A stretch of DNA of 64,000 nucleotides from Solirubrobacter soli DSM 22325 (GTDB lineage Bacteria; Actinomycetota; Thermoleophilia; Solirubrobacterales; Solirubrobacteraceae): the NCBI RefSeq assembly GCF_000423665.1, contig NZ_KE384070.1, positions 222,669 to 286,668 of the forward strand, in the 5' to 3' direction. The notes beneath the pieces were generated by a model, which searched no databases, was not told the origin of the DNA, and worked only from the letters and a program-made list of their open reading frames with translations. The position numbers and the translations under genes are program-made. Shown one piece after another: positions 8,930-18,541 of this stretch. Numbering within the stretch: position 1 is the first letter of the stretch; every line of letters begins with the position of its first letter.

Positions 8930-10117
8930 CTACACGGTATTGAGCGCGCTCGACGCATCGGTGACACGGACGCGGGTCGTGGCGAGGGCCAGGACGGCGA
9001 GGGTGATCGCGGCGGCGATCGTGAGCGCCATCGGCAGCGCGTCGGCGGCGCCCGCGACGCCGACGAGCGGCGCGGCGGCGGCGCCGATCAGGAACTGCGA
9101 CGTGCCGAGCAGCGCGGACGCCGCGCCCGCGTCGGCCGGGTGGTCGGCGAGCGCGAGGGCGGTCGCGTTGGGGTTGACGAGCCCGATGCTCGACACGACC
9201 AGCGTCAGCGCGACGAGGACGACGCCGACCGGAGCGTCGACGGCGATGCCGGCTCCGAGCAGCACGGCGCCGGCCGCGCCCAGCGCCACGCCGACGCACA
9301 GCAGCTGGGCCGGGGTCGCGCGGCCGATCAGCCGCCGGCTCGCGTAGGAGGCGACGACGATCCCCAGCCCGTTGACGGCGAACACGAGCGCGTAGAGCTG
9401 CGGGCTGAGGCCGTAGATCGTCTGCAGCACGAACGGCGAGCCCGCGATGTAGGCGAACATCGCGCCCATCATCAGGCCGCTGCAGAGGGCGTAGGCGACG
9501 AAGCGCCGGTCGCGCAGGACCGCGCGGGTCCCGCCGCCGCGACGGTCGGTGCGGGGCGCGAGCGATTCCGGCAGGCCGCGGGCCGTGGCGGCCAGTAGCG
9601 CCGCGGCGACGAGCGAGAGGACGACGAAGACGCCGCGCCAGTCGGTCACGGCCAGCAGCACCCCGCCCACGATCGGCGCGAGGATCGGCGCGATCCCGCC
9701 CACGAGCATCAGCGACGAGAACAGCCGCGCGGCGGCATCCCCCTCGTAGAGGTCGCGCACGATCGCGCGCCCGACGACGATCCCGGCGGCGCCCCCGAGG
9801 CCCTGGAGGAAGCGCAGCGCCACGAGGGCCTCGACCGACGGTGCGAGCGCGCAGGCGAGCGAGGCGGCGGCGAACAGCGTCGCGCCCACGAGCACCGGCC
9901 GCCGGCGCCCCAGCCGGTCGCTCAGCGGACCCGCCAGCAGCTGGCCGAGCGCGAGCCCCGCGAGGCACGCGGTGAGCGTCAGCTGGGTCGCGGACGCCGA
10001 CGCGCCGAGGTCGTCGCTGAGCTGCGGCAGCCCGGGCAGGTACATGTCCAGCGAGAGCGGGCCGACCGAGGCGAGGCCACCGAGGAGCAGGGCGAGTCTG
10101 CGCACGCTCACCAGCAT
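8930..10117 (-). CDS. MFS drug-efflux transporter, Bcr/CflA family
   Basis: Twelve-helix major-facilitator exporter of 395 aa. Helix 1 has the family motif SLDMYLPGLPQLSDDL, the loop 2-3 motif A is GPLSDRLGRRRPVL, and motif C-like sequence occurs near APILAPIVGGVLL. The family exports bicyclomycin, chloramphenicol and similar small molecules by proton antiport. It lies 36 bp downstream of the AraC-type gene on the same strand, so that regulator may control it. A paralogue is at 30101-31339. Confidence 0.9.
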   Translation of the reverse strand: MLVSVRRLALLLGGLASVGPLSLDMYLPGLPQLSDDLGASASATQLTLTACLAGLALGQLLAGPLSDRLGRRRPVLVGATLFAAASLACALAPSVEALVALRFLQGLGGAAGIVVGRAIVRDLYEGDAAARLFSSLMLVGGIAPILAPIVGGVLLAVTDWRGVFVVLSLVAAALLAATARGLPESLAPRTDRRGGGTRAVLRDRRFVAYALCSGLMMGAMFAYIAGSPFVLQTIYGLSPQLYALVFAVNGLGIVVASYASRRLIGRATPAQLLCVGVALGAAGAVLLGAGIAVDAPVGVVLVALTLVVSSIGLVNPNATALALADHPADAGAASALLGTSQFLIGAAAAPLVGVAGAADALPMALTIAAAITLAVLALATTRVRVTDASSALNTV

Positions 10118-10153
10118 CGGAGACGACGCGCTCGGCGGGAATGACCGAAGCGC

Positions 10154-10984
10154 TCAGATGTATGGACTTTTCCGGTACTCGGTCGGCGCGCGGCCGTAGC
10201 GCCGTTTGAAGGCGCGCGAGAAGTACAGCCGGTCGTCGAACCCGATCCGGTAGGCGATCTCGCCGACGTCGAGGTCGGTGAACCGCAGCAGCCGCGCGCC
10301 CTCGAGCAGCACCCGCTCGGCGATCAGCTCCTTGAGCCCGTTCCCGGTCAGCGCCCGCAGCGCGCGGGTCAGCGCGGGCTGCGGGACGGCCAGCGCGAGC
10401 GCGTAATGGCGGGCGTCGTGGTGGCGGGCGAAGTCGCGCTCCAGCACGCCCGCGAAGCGGCGGAACAGCGCGGTGTCGGCGTCGTCGTGCTCGCCCTCGC
10501 CCGCGTCGTAGGAGCGCTCCAGCCACAGCAGCAGCGTCAGCACGAGGTAGCGGGCGATCTCGTCGCCGCGCGGCTCGGGCACGCGCTGGGACTCGGCATG
10601 CAGCGCCGCGACGACCGCCTCCAGCGCGGGGATGTCGGCCTCGGGGACGACGATCGTCCGCGAGCCCCGCCGCGCCAGCAGCCAGCCCGGGTCCGCTCGC
10701 GCCGAGGGTCCCGCGTGCAGGAGCTCGTCGCCGAACCGCACGACGGCGCCGTCGAGCCCAGTCACCCGCTCGAACACGTGGACCTGCCCGCGGCCGACGA
10801 TCGTCACCGCGTTCGCGACCACCGGCACGCGCTCGCCGTCGATCAGGTGGTGGCCGCTTCCTGCCCGCGTCCAGAACAGCTCGTGATAGTCGTGCCGGTG
10901 CGGCGCGCGTGGGACGTCGACGACGTGGCCGGCGAACCGCTCGACCTCGAACGTCGCCGAGGCGAGACGATCGACCTCGAGCAC
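10154..10984 (-). CDS. AraC-family transcriptional regulator with cupin sensor
   Basis: Regulator of about 276 aa. The N-terminal half is a cupin-like ligand domain (PHRHDYHELFWTRAGSG ... VTIVGRGQVHVF). The C-terminal half has the double helix-turn-helix signature, ending in the conserved IAYRIGFDDRLYFSRAFKRR and YGRAPTEYRK. I chose the GTG at 10984, which has TGAGG about 9 nt upstream; a GTG at 10999 lacks a ribosome binding site. It is probably co-transcribed with the efflux gene downstream and divergent from the formate dehydrogenase operon. Confidence 0.9.
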   Translation of the reverse strand: MLEVDRLASATFEVERFAGHVVDVPRAPHRHDYHELFWTRAGSGHHLIDGERVPVVANAVTIVGRGQVHVFERVTGLDGAVVRFGDELLHAGPSARADPGWLLARRGSRTIVVPEADIPALEAVVAALHAESQRVPEPRGDEIARYLVLTLLLWLERSYDAGEGEHDDADTALFRRFAGVLERDFARHHDARHYALALAVPQPALTRALRALTGNGLKELIAERVLLEGARLLRFTDLDVGEIAYRIGFDDRLYFSRAFKRRYGRAPTEYRKSPYI

Positions 10985-11000
10985 GGCGGAAAGCCTCACA

Positions 11001-11036
11001 CACGGTCCGCTCGACGGAGGGTTCGAGCGGACCGTG
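11001..11036. promoter_or_regulatory. Perfect 14-bp inverted repeat between araC-type gene and FDH operon
   Basis: CACGGTCCGCTCGA at 11001-11014 and its exact complement at 11023-11036 flank an 8-nt spacer. The element lies about 17 bp before the chosen AraC-family start and about 190 bp before the formate dehydrogenase start, so it could be an operator for either gene or an RNA hairpin. The rest of the 245-bp gap (10985-11229) is purine-rich with several GGAGG-like runs. I see no further gene and no convincing promoter boxes there. Confidence 0.45.
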
Positions 11037-11229
11037 GGCGCGGCGGGGGAGGGGGTTTGAGCGTTTCGGAGGAGGGGGTTGAAGTTCGCTCACGGCCAGT
11101 GTCGGTCGCGGCGAGGAGAACCTTGACCGCGGGCTGCGCCTCCCTCCCCCGAAGAGGGGAGCGGCCGCCCGCGACGTCGCTCTCATCTTCGCGTGATTGA
11201 CGAACGACGCCTTTGGATAGGACCCCGCC

Positions 11230-14200
11230 GTGCCTTTCCTGCGCCAACTCGGACGCGATTGGCTCGGCCTCGGGCCGGCCGCGCAGTCGAAGCGCTCGAA
11301 GCACCTCGTCGCACGCACGGCCACCGCGGACCGGGTCGTGCGCTCGATCTGCCCCTACTGCGCCGTCGGCTGCGGCCAGCGGGTGTTCGTCAAGGACGAG
11401 CAGGTCATCCAGATCGAGGGCGACCCGGACTCGCCGATCTCGCGCGGCCGGCTGTGCCCGAAGGGGTCGGCGAGCAAGAGCCTCGTCACCAGTCCCGCGC
11501 GCTTGACGAAGGTCAAGTACCGGCGCCCCAACTCGACCGAGTGGGAGTCGCTGGACCTCGAGACGGCGATGGACATGATCGCCGACCGGGTCGCCGAGAC
11601 CCGCGAGCAGACGTGGGAGGACGCGAACGCCGACGGCGAGCCGCTCAATCGCACGCTCGGGCTGGCGTTCCTCGGCGGCGCGACGCTGGACACGGAGGAG
11701 AACTACCTCCTCAAGAAGAGCTTCACGGCGATCGGCGCGGTGTCGATCGAGAACCAGGCCCGCATATGACACTCGAGCACGGTTCCCGGTCTGGGGACCT
11801 CGTTCGGGCGCGGCGGCGCCACCACGTTCCAGCAGGACCTGCAGAACTCCGACTGCATCGTGATCATGGGCTCGAACATGGCCGAGCAGCACCCGGTGGG
11901 CTTCCAGTGGGTGATCGAGGCCAAGGAGCGCGGCGCGGAGGTCTTCCACGTCGACCCGCGCTTCACGCGCACCAGCGCGATCGCCGATCTGCACATCCCG
12001 CTGCGGACGGGCTCTGACATCGCCCTGCTGGGCGGGATCATCAACCACATCCTCAGCACCGGCAGCGAGCTGCGCGAGTACGTCCGGCACTTCACGAACG
12101 CCCCGGTGATCCTCAAGGAGCAGTTCCGCGACACGGAGGACCTCGATGGCTTCTTCTCCGGCTGGAACGAACAGGACAAGGCGTACCTCGTCGACTCGTG
12201 GGGCTACCGCGGGACCGAGGGCGCGCTGGCCGCCGACAAGCACGAGCAGACCGGCGACGTCTCGGGCGATCAGGCGCACGGCGCGCACGGCATGGAGCTC
12301 GACCAGGGCGAGCCGCCCGAGATCGACATGGACCTCGAGCACCCGATGTGCGTCTTCCAGGTGCTCAAGCGCCACTACGCCCGCTACACGCCCGAGTACG
12401 TGGAGCGTGTCTGCGGCGTCCCGCGCGACCGCTTCCTGCGCCTCGCCGACGCGCTGTGCCGCAACTCGAAGGCGGACCGCACCTCGGCGCTCGTCTACTC
12501 GGTCGGCTGGACACAGCACACGACCGGGGTCCAGATCATCCGCGCGGGCGCGATCATCCAGCTGCTGCTCGGCAACATCGGCCGCCCTGGCGGCGGCATC
12601 CTCGCCCTGCGCGGGCACGCGAACATCCAGGGCTCGACGGACATCCCGACGCTCTACGACATCCTGCCGAGCTACATCCCGATGCCACATCCGGGGGCGC
12701 GGAGCGACCTCGACGCCTTCGTCGAGCGCAACGGCCCTTCGACCGGCGTCTGGGGCGAGCTGAAGGCGTACACGGTGTCGCTGCTGAAGGCGTGGTTCGG
12801 GGACGCGGCGACGGCGGCCAACGGCTACCTGTTCGAGCATCTGCCGCGCGTCGACGGCGACTTCTCGCACTACGCGATGCTCCAGAAGATGCTCGACGGC
12901 GACTGCCGCGGCTTCATCGTGGCGGGTCAGAATCCGGTCGTCGGCTCGGCGAACTCCGGGCTGGTCCGCAAGGCGTTGCGGAACCTCGACTGGCTCGTCG
13001 TGCGCGACCTGTTCGAGATCGAGACCGCGACCGTCTGGGTCGAGGGCGCCGAGGACGTCGGCACCGAGGTGTTCCTGCTGCCCGCCGCGGCCCACACCGA
13101 GAAAGAGGGGACGTTCACGAACACGCAGCGTCTCCTGCAGTGGCGTCACAAGGCGGTCGAGCCACCGGGAGACTGCCGCTCGGAGCTGTGGTTCGCCTAC
13201 CACCTGGCGCGTCGGCTGCGACAGCGCATCACGGGTTCCAGCTTGCTGAACGCGCTGACACTCGACTACCCGCTGCTCGGCGAGCACGACGAGCCGGACG
13301 CGGACGCCGTCCTGCGCGAGATCAACGGTCGCATGCCCGACGGGTCGTGCGTGTCGAGCTACCAGGACCTGGCCGACGACGGCAGCACCACGTGCGGGTC
13401 ATGGCTGCACGCCGGGATCTACGCCGGCGGCGTCAACCAGACGGCCCGGCGAAAGCCGCACACCGAGCAGAACTGGATCGCCGCGGAATGGGGGTGGGCG
13501 TGGCCGTCCAACCGCCGCATCCTCTACAACCGGGCGTCCGCGCGGCCGGACGGGACGCCATGGTCCGAGCGCAAGCGCTACGTCTGGTGGGACGCGGAGA
13601 AGGGCAAGTGGACGTCCAACGGCGACGACCCGGACTTCACGCCCGACAAGGCGCCGGACTACCTCCCGCCGGAGGACGCCACCGGGTTGGAGGCGTTGCG
13701 CGGCAGCGCACCGTTCATCGCCCACCCCGACGGGCTCGGCTGGCTGTACGCGCCGAGTGGCCTCGTCGACGGCCCGCTGCCCACGCACTACGAGCCCGAG
13801 GAATCGCCCGTGCACAACGCGCTCTACGGCGTCGACGCCAACCCGACCCGCCAGCGGATGCCGGGCAATCGCTACCACGTGTCGCCTTCGCACGAATTCC
13901 CGTTCGCGCTGACCACCTACCGGCTGACGGAGCACCACACAGCGGGTGCCATGTCGCGCACGCTCCCGTACCTCGCGGAGCTGCAGCCCGAACTGTTCGT
14001 CGAGGTCTCGCCGGAACTGGCCGCGCTGCGCGGGCTCGAGCACGCGGGCTGGGCGACGATCCGCACCGCCCGCTCCGCGATCGAGGCGCGCGTCATGGTC
14101 ACGGACCGGCTCGGGCCGCTCGAGCTCGACGGGCGGATCGTGCACCAGGTCGGCCTGCCGTACCACTGGGGCGCGAACGGCCTGGTGACCGGCGACGCCG

Positions 14201-14298
14201 CCAATGAGCTGTTGGCGCAGGCGCTCGACCTCAACACCCACATCTCCGAGTACAAGTCGCTGACCTGCGACGTGCGCCCCGGGAGGCGACCGCGATGA
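11230..14298 (+). CDS. Formate dehydrogenase catalytic (alpha) subunit, selenocysteine-containing
   Basis: Molybdo/tungsto-bis-MGD enzyme oxidising formate to CO2; 1022 aa when the in-frame TGA at 11767-11769 is read as selenocysteine (residue 180). The N-terminus binds one 4Fe-4S cluster (Cys41, 44, 48, 76; ICPYCAVGC ... GRLCPKGS). The active-site context is NQARI-Sec-HSSTVPGLG, the position where homologues have Cys or Sec followed by His. Sequence on both sides of the TGA is in the same frame and matches the family. No twin-arginine signal is visible, unlike FdnG. It is coupled to the beta subunit by an ATGA overlap. Sec insertion needs SelA, SelB, SelC and SelD, none of which is in this window. 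Confidence 0.93.
11781..11799 (+). promoter_or_regulatory. Bacterial SECIS hairpin
   Basis: Eleven nucleotides after the in-frame TGA, GGTTCCC (11781-11787) pairs with GGGGACC (11793-11799), including one T-G wobble, around the apical loop GGTCT. Spacing, stem length and the GGUCU loop closely match the E. coli fdhF SECIS that SelB binds. This supports selenocysteine rather than a nonsense mutation. Confidence 0.88.
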
Positions 14299-15119
14299 CA
14301 CAGCCGCGCATGGGGTTCTTCACCGACACGAGCGTCTGCATCGGCTGCAAGGCGTGCGAGGTCGCCTGCAAGGAATGGAACAACGTGCCGGCCTCGCCGA
14401 ACGGCTTCACCGGCGACTCCTACGACAACACGATCGACCTCGGCGCCAACACCTGGCGCCACGTCGCCTTCATCGAGCAGCGCAAGGAGCTCGACCTCGT
14501 CGACGCCGCGATCGTCGAGCAGAGCGGGCTGCAGACCTACCAGGACGGCGACGGCATGCGCTGGCTGATGGCCTCCGACGTCTGCAAGCACTGCACCCAC
14601 GCCGCCTGCCTCGAAGCCTGTCCCACCGGCGCGCTTTTCCGCACGGAGTTCGGGACCGTCGTCGTCCAGCCCGACGTCTGCAACGGCTGCGGCTACTGCG
14701 TGCCCGCGTGTCCGTTCGGGGTGATCGACCGGCGCGAGGACGACGGCCGCGTCTGGAAGTGCACGCTCTGCTACGACCGGCTCAAGGACGACCGCGAGCC
14801 CGCGTGCGCGCAGGCCTGCCCGACCAACTCGATCCAGTTCGGGGAGCTCGAGGAGTTGCGCGAGCGAGGCGAGGCGCGGCTCGCGCAGCTGCAGGACGCC
14901 GGTCTCGTGGACGCGCGGCTGTACGGGGCCGACGATGACGACGGCGTCGGTGGCTTCGGCGCGTTCTTCCTGCTCCTCGACGAGCCGGAGACCTACCGGC
15001 TCCCGCCCGACCCGGTCGATCCGCTGCGCGACATCCGGAGCGTGTGGGCGGCGACCGGCGCCGCCGCGGTCGCGCTCGGCGGCGCGCTGGCGGCGGCGGT
15101 GCTGTGGAGGCGCGGATGA
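14295..15119 (+). CDS. Formate dehydrogenase iron-sulfur (beta) subunit
   Basis: Electron-transfer subunit of 274 aa with four 4Fe-4S cluster motifs: CIGCKACEVAC, CKHCTHAACLEACPTG, CNGCGYCVPACPFG and CTLCYDRLKDD...CAQACP. A C-terminal hydrophobic helix (VWAATGAAAVALGGALAAAV) could anchor it in the membrane. It passes electrons from the molybdenum subunit to the membrane subunit encoded next. ATGA overlaps join it to both neighbours. Confidence 0.95.
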   Translation: MTQPRMGFFTDTSVCIGCKACEVACKEWNNVPASPNGFTGDSYDNTIDLGANTWRHVAFIEQRKELDLVDAAIVEQSGLQTYQDGDGMRWLMASDVCKHCTHAACLEACPTGALFRTEFGTVVVQPDVCNGCGYCVPACPFGVIDRREDDGRVWKCTLCYDRLKDDREPACAQACPTNSIQFGELEELRERGEARLAQLQDAGLVDARLYGADDDDGVGGFGAFFLLLDEPETYRLPPDPVDPLRDIRSVWAATGAAAVALGGALAAAVLWRRG

Positions 15120-16150
15120 GGCCCGAGCTCGTCCCGGCCCAGGAGCGGCCGATCATCAAACCGCCGGTCTGGACGCCCGAGATCCCGCTGTACTTCTATG
15201 TGGGCGGGCTGGCGGGCGGGAGCGCCGGGTTCGGGCTGCTGTCGGGGCTGCGCGGGGAGGACGCGATCGCGCGCCGGGCCTGGGGACTGGCGCTCGCCGG
15301 CAGCGCCGTCAGCCCCGCGCTGCTGATCTCCGACCTGGGCGTCCCGTCGCGATTCCTGAACATGCTGCGGATGGTCAAGGTGACGTCGCCGATGAGCATC
15401 GGCTCGTGGGTGCTGGCGGGCTTCGGCACCGCCACCGCTCCCGCCGCGCTGCACGCGTTCACGCGCGGCCGGCTCGGTGCGTTCGGCACGGCCGCGCAGG
15501 TGACGTCGGGCCTGCTCGGCCTGCCGCTGAGCGCGTACACCGCGGCGCTGATCGCCAACACCGCCGTGCCGGTCTGGCGCGAGGCGCGCGCCGAGCTCCC
15601 GTTCGTGTTCTGCGGCGGCGCGGCGGCCAGCGCCGGGGCCGCGCTGACGCTGCTGTCGCCGGTCGAGGAAGCGTCGGCCGCGCGGCGGCTCGCCATCGGC
15701 GGCGCGGCGGTCGAGGTGCTGGTCGCGCAGGTGATGGAGCGCCGCCTGCGCGCGCTGGGCGTCGGAGCGCCGTACAAACGGTCCGCGGTCCACAGTGCGG
15801 CGAAGGCCCTGACGCTGGCGGGCGCGGCCATGATCGCGGCCCGCGGCGCCCGTTCGCGCGGCGCGGCGATCACCGGCGGCGCGCTCGTCAGCGCGGGTGC
15901 GCTGACCGAGCGCTGGGCGATCTTCCGCGCGGGCACGCACTCGGCGCAGCGCCCGCGGGACACGGTCATCCCCCAGCGCGAGCGCATCCGTTCCGGCCTG
16001 AGCCGCGGCGCCGCCCGCAGCGGCGCGCGCCGTGCGGCGCCGGAGTCGACCGACGGCACCCCCGGCCGCCGGTCCGCCGGGTACGGCTCGCCCGCGTTCA
16101 GCCTCGTCGACGACGACGCGTCTCGTGAGCCACGGGTTCCCGGCGGGTAG
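15116..16150 (+). CDS. NrfD/PsrC-type membrane subunit of formate dehydrogenase
   Basis: Polytopic membrane protein of 344 aa in the NrfD family (IPLYFYVGGLAGGSAG, GVPSRFLNMLRMVK, SPMSIGSWVLAGF are typical). Such subunits exchange electrons with the quinone pool. The presence of NrfD rather than a cytochrome-b FdnI-type subunit makes this an FdhAB-NrfD-like complex. The start at 15116 overlaps the beta-subunit stop (ATGA). The C-terminal about 60 residues are basic and hydrophilic (RERIRSGLSRGAARSGARR) and probably cytoplasmic. Confidence 0.9.
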   Translation: MRPELVPAQERPIIKPPVWTPEIPLYFYVGGLAGGSAGFGLLSGLRGEDAIARRAWGLALAGSAVSPALLISDLGVPSRFLNMLRMVKVTSPMSIGSWVLAGFGTATAPAALHAFTRGRLGAFGTAAQVTSGLLGLPLSAYTAALIANTAVPVWREARAELPFVFCGGAAASAGAALTLLSPVEEASAARRLAIGGAAVEVLVAQVMERRLRALGVGAPYKRSAVHSAAKALTLAGAAMIAARGARSRGAAITGGALVSAGALTERWAIFRAGTHSAQRPRDTVIPQRERIRSGLSRGAARSGARRAAPESTDGTPGRRSAGYGSPAFSLVDDDASREPRVPGG

Positions 16151-16159
16151 AACCATGGT

Positions 16160-16978
16160 ATGAGGACCCAGGCACGAACTGACGCTGCCCGGCGGTCCAT
16201 CAGCTCCCCGATCGCCCTCGGCGATGTGACCGAGCTGAGCAATGCCGAGGTGGCCCGGGTGTTCGAGCGCTACGCACGTGAGCGCCGGCCGCAGGACCGG
16301 GAGACGCTCGTGCTGCGCTTCCTGCCCCTGGCGCGCCACCTCGCCCGCAAGTACGCGACGCAGAACGAGCGCGAGGATCTCGAGCAGGTCGCGTGCGAGG
16401 CCCTTCTGAAGGCGCTCGACCGGTTCGATCCGTCCCGCGGCCGGGCGTTCACCTCATACGCGGTGCCGACGATCCTCGGCGAGCTCAAGCGGCACTTCCG
16501 AGACCGCGGGTGGGCGGTGAAGGTCCCCCGCAGCCTGCAGGAGATGGCGACCCGTGTCGCGACCGCCGCGGGCGAGCTCTCGTCAGAGCTCGGGCGCAGC
16601 CCGACCACCGACGAGATCGCCACCCGCTGCGACATCACGGTCGAGCAGGTGCTCGAGGTCTTCGCCTCGCGCAGCGCGCACCGCCCGGAATCCCTCGACC
16701 GGCCCGTCAACGACGAGGAGCACACCTCCGTGCTCGAACTGCTCCCCGACGAAGAAGCGGGCTTCGACCGCGTGGAGCGGGCGACCGACCTCTCGCGCCT
16801 GATGGCGAGTCTCCATCCGCGCGAGCGTCTGGTGCTCCGGCTGCGCTTCGAAGCGGACCTCGTCCAGCGCGACATCGCGGAGCTGCTCGGGATCTCCCAG
16901 ATGCACGTCTCGCGCCTGATCCGTCAGGCGATCGCGGCGCTGCAGGAGGCCGCGGAGCAGCCGGTCCGGCAAGCATGA
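16160..16978 (+). CDS. RNA polymerase sigma factor, SigB/SigF/SigG type
   Basis: Group 3 sigma-70 factor of 272 aa. Region 2 (FLPLARHLARKYA ... EDLEQVACEALLKALDRFDP), region 3 (VPRSLQEMATRVATAAGELS) and region 4 (LHPRERLVLRLRFEADLVQR, ISQMHVSRLIRQ) are all present. It lies 9 bp after the NrfD gene, so it is likely expressed with the formate dehydrogenase operon. No anti-sigma factor is adjacent, which is unusual for the type. It could link formate use with a stress or stationary-phase programme (inference). Confidence 0.92.
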   Translation: MRTQARTDAARRSISSPIALGDVTELSNAEVARVFERYARERRPQDRETLVLRFLPLARHLARKYATQNEREDLEQVACEALLKALDRFDPSRGRAFTSYAVPTILGELKRHFRDRGWAVKVPRSLQEMATRVATAAGELSSELGRSPTTDEIATRCDITVEQVLEVFASRSAHRPESLDRPVNDEEHTSVLELLPDEEAGFDRVERATDLSRLMASLHPRERLVLRLRFEADLVQRDIAELLGISQMHVSRLIRQAIAALQEAAEQPVRQA

Positions 16979-16987
16979 TCGGCTTCG

Positions 16988-18541
16988 TCACGCGCTGAGC
17001 GGCGGGCGTTCGTCGGTGCGGGTGGTGAGCGTCTCGCCGTCCGGGAGGACCAGCGGGCCGGGGACGGCGGTGCTCGAGTGGGTGCGGCGCTCGGCCGCGG
17101 CGAGGACCTCGAACGCCATCCGCGACAGGGCACGCAGCGACTGGTGGCGGTTCTGGCGGGTGCCGAGGTCGGTCTGCGCCATGCGTTCGAGGCCGACGAG
17201 GCGGTGCGCGTCGATCAGGTTGGCGATCTCGACGCCGTAGCCGACCGGGAACGCGAGCTGCTCGAGCAGCTCGCGCGTGGCCGCGACCTCGCCCGCGAGC
17301 GGCTGGTGGAAGCCCGCGAGCTCGGGGAAGTGCAGGTTCAGGTAGGGGCGGGCGAGCAGCTCGGTGACGCGTCCGCCGCCGTTGGGATCGATGCCGCCGG
17401 TGGTCTTGAACGGGCGCCGGAAGTGGCCCTTGACGAACGCGAGCCGCGGGTCGGCGAGCAACGGTCCGAGGACGCCGAGCGCGAGGCGAGGATCGAAGTC
17501 GGTCGTGTCGGTGTCGAGGAAGCAGATCAGCTCGCCGGTGGTGGCGGAGAGCCCGCGCCAGAGGGCGTCGCCCTTGCCCTGCGCCGGGCCGTAGGCGGGC
17601 TGGAGCGCGGATTCCTGTTCGACCCACGCGCCGCGGCGTGTGGCGATCGCGGCGGTCCCGTCGGCGGATGCGGCGTCGACCACCAGCAGCTCGTCGACGA
17701 GGTCGCCGAGCCCGGCGATGGCATCGAGGACGCTGCCGATCGTGCCCGCGACCTCGCGGGCCGGCAGGATCACGCTGATCGTGCGGTCCTTCAGCGCGCG
17801 CAGGCGGTCGAGCGGGAAGTCGTCGGCGTGATAGCTGCGCTCGGCCAGCCAGCCGGTCCGTCGCAGGTCCACGGCGAGCCCGCGCCCGGTACGCCCGAAG
17901 CGCCGGCCGGAGGTGGTCACGCGGACCGCCGCGAGCCGTTCGATCGGCACCCCGTGCCGGTGCAGCGCGCGTTCGAAGCCCTCGTCCTCGAGCGCGGCGC
18001 GCGGCTCCAGACGACCGACGAGCGAGTAGGTCGCCGCGGTCACGGCGAGCGACGCGCCGGAGAACTGGTGGTGCTCGCGGACGCCCGCGGTGACCACGCT
18101 CGCGTGCCGGCGGGCGGCGTCGCGCTCGCGCAGCCGGATCGTCTCAGGCGGGAGGTCGTGTGCCCCGAGCTCGATCCGCCCGCCGATCGCCCGCGCCCCG
18201 GTGGCGACGGCGTCGAGCTGGCGGCGCAGCCAGTCGGGCGCCGGCTCGGAGTCCGCGTCGGTGGTGGCGATCAACCCGTGCGGCGGCAGGCGCTCGGCGG
18301 CGAGGTCCATGCCGTGGCGGCGGGCGTGGCCGACGCCGGGCTCCGCCGCCTCCACGATGTGGAGCGTCATGTCACCCGCCGCCGCTCGGGCCCGCTCGGC
18401 GGTGGCATCGGAGCAGCGGTCGAGGACGAGCAGCACCTCGTAGTCGCCGCGGCTGACACCCTCCTGCGCCGCGAGCGCGGCGATGCAGGCGCCGATCAAC
18501 TCCTCCTCGTCGCGGGCGGGGACGACGACGCAGGCGATCAC
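16988..18541 (-). CDS. Fused double glycosyltransferase: GT2 plus GpgS-like domain
   Basis: Two glycosyltransferase domains in 517 aa. Residues about 1-240 are a GT-A family 2 enzyme (CVVVPARDEEELIGACIAAL, metal-binding TTDADSE). Residues about 252-500 match glucosyl-3-phosphoglycerate synthase (ISVILPAREVAGTIGSVLDA, DTDTTDFDP, FVKGHFRRP, GRVTELLARPYLNLHFPELA, GYGVEIANLIDA). GpgS normally transfers glucose to 3-phosphoglycerate. I chose the GTG at 18541, which overlaps the oxidoreductase stop (GTGA); a longer frame upstream is shadow. It is the last gene of a five-gene operon; acceptor and product are unknown. Confidence 0.88.
   Translation of the reverse strand: MIACVVVPARDEEELIGACIAALAAQEGVSRGDYEVLLVLDRCSDATAERARAAAGDMTLHIVEAAEPGVGHARRHGMDLAAERLPPHGLIATTDADSEPAPDWLRRQLDAVATGARAIGGRIELGAHDLPPETIRLRERDAARRHASVVTAGVREHHQFSGASLAVTAATYSLVGRLEPRAALEDEGFERALHRHGVPIERLAAVRVTTSGRRFGRTGRGLAVDLRRTGWLAERSYHADDFPLDRLRALKDRTISVILPAREVAGTIGSVLDAIAGLGDLVDELLVVDAASADGTAAIATRRGAWVEQESALQPAYGPAQGKGDALWRGLSATTGELICFLDTDTTDFDPRLALGVLGPLLADPRLAFVKGHFRRPFKTTGGIDPNGGGRVTELLARPYLNLHFPELAGFHQPLAGEVAATRELLEQLAFPVGYGVEIANLIDAHRLVGLERMAQTDLGTRQNRHQSLRALSRMAFEVLAAAERRTHSSTAVPGPLVLPDGETLTTRTDERPPLSA

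Noticed and set aside
11767..11769. TGA splitting the formate dehydrogenase gene into two reading frames, at first sight a pseudogene
   Set aside because: Both parts are in the same frame, the stop lies at the Sec/Cys active-site position and a SECIS-like hairpin follows, so readthrough as selenocysteine is the better explanation.
10996..13287. 763-aa minus-strand open frame across the formate dehydrogenase gene
   Set aside because: It is antisense to a gene with clear motifs, has Arg/Val/Leu-biased composition typical of GC-rich shadow frames and no recognisable domain.
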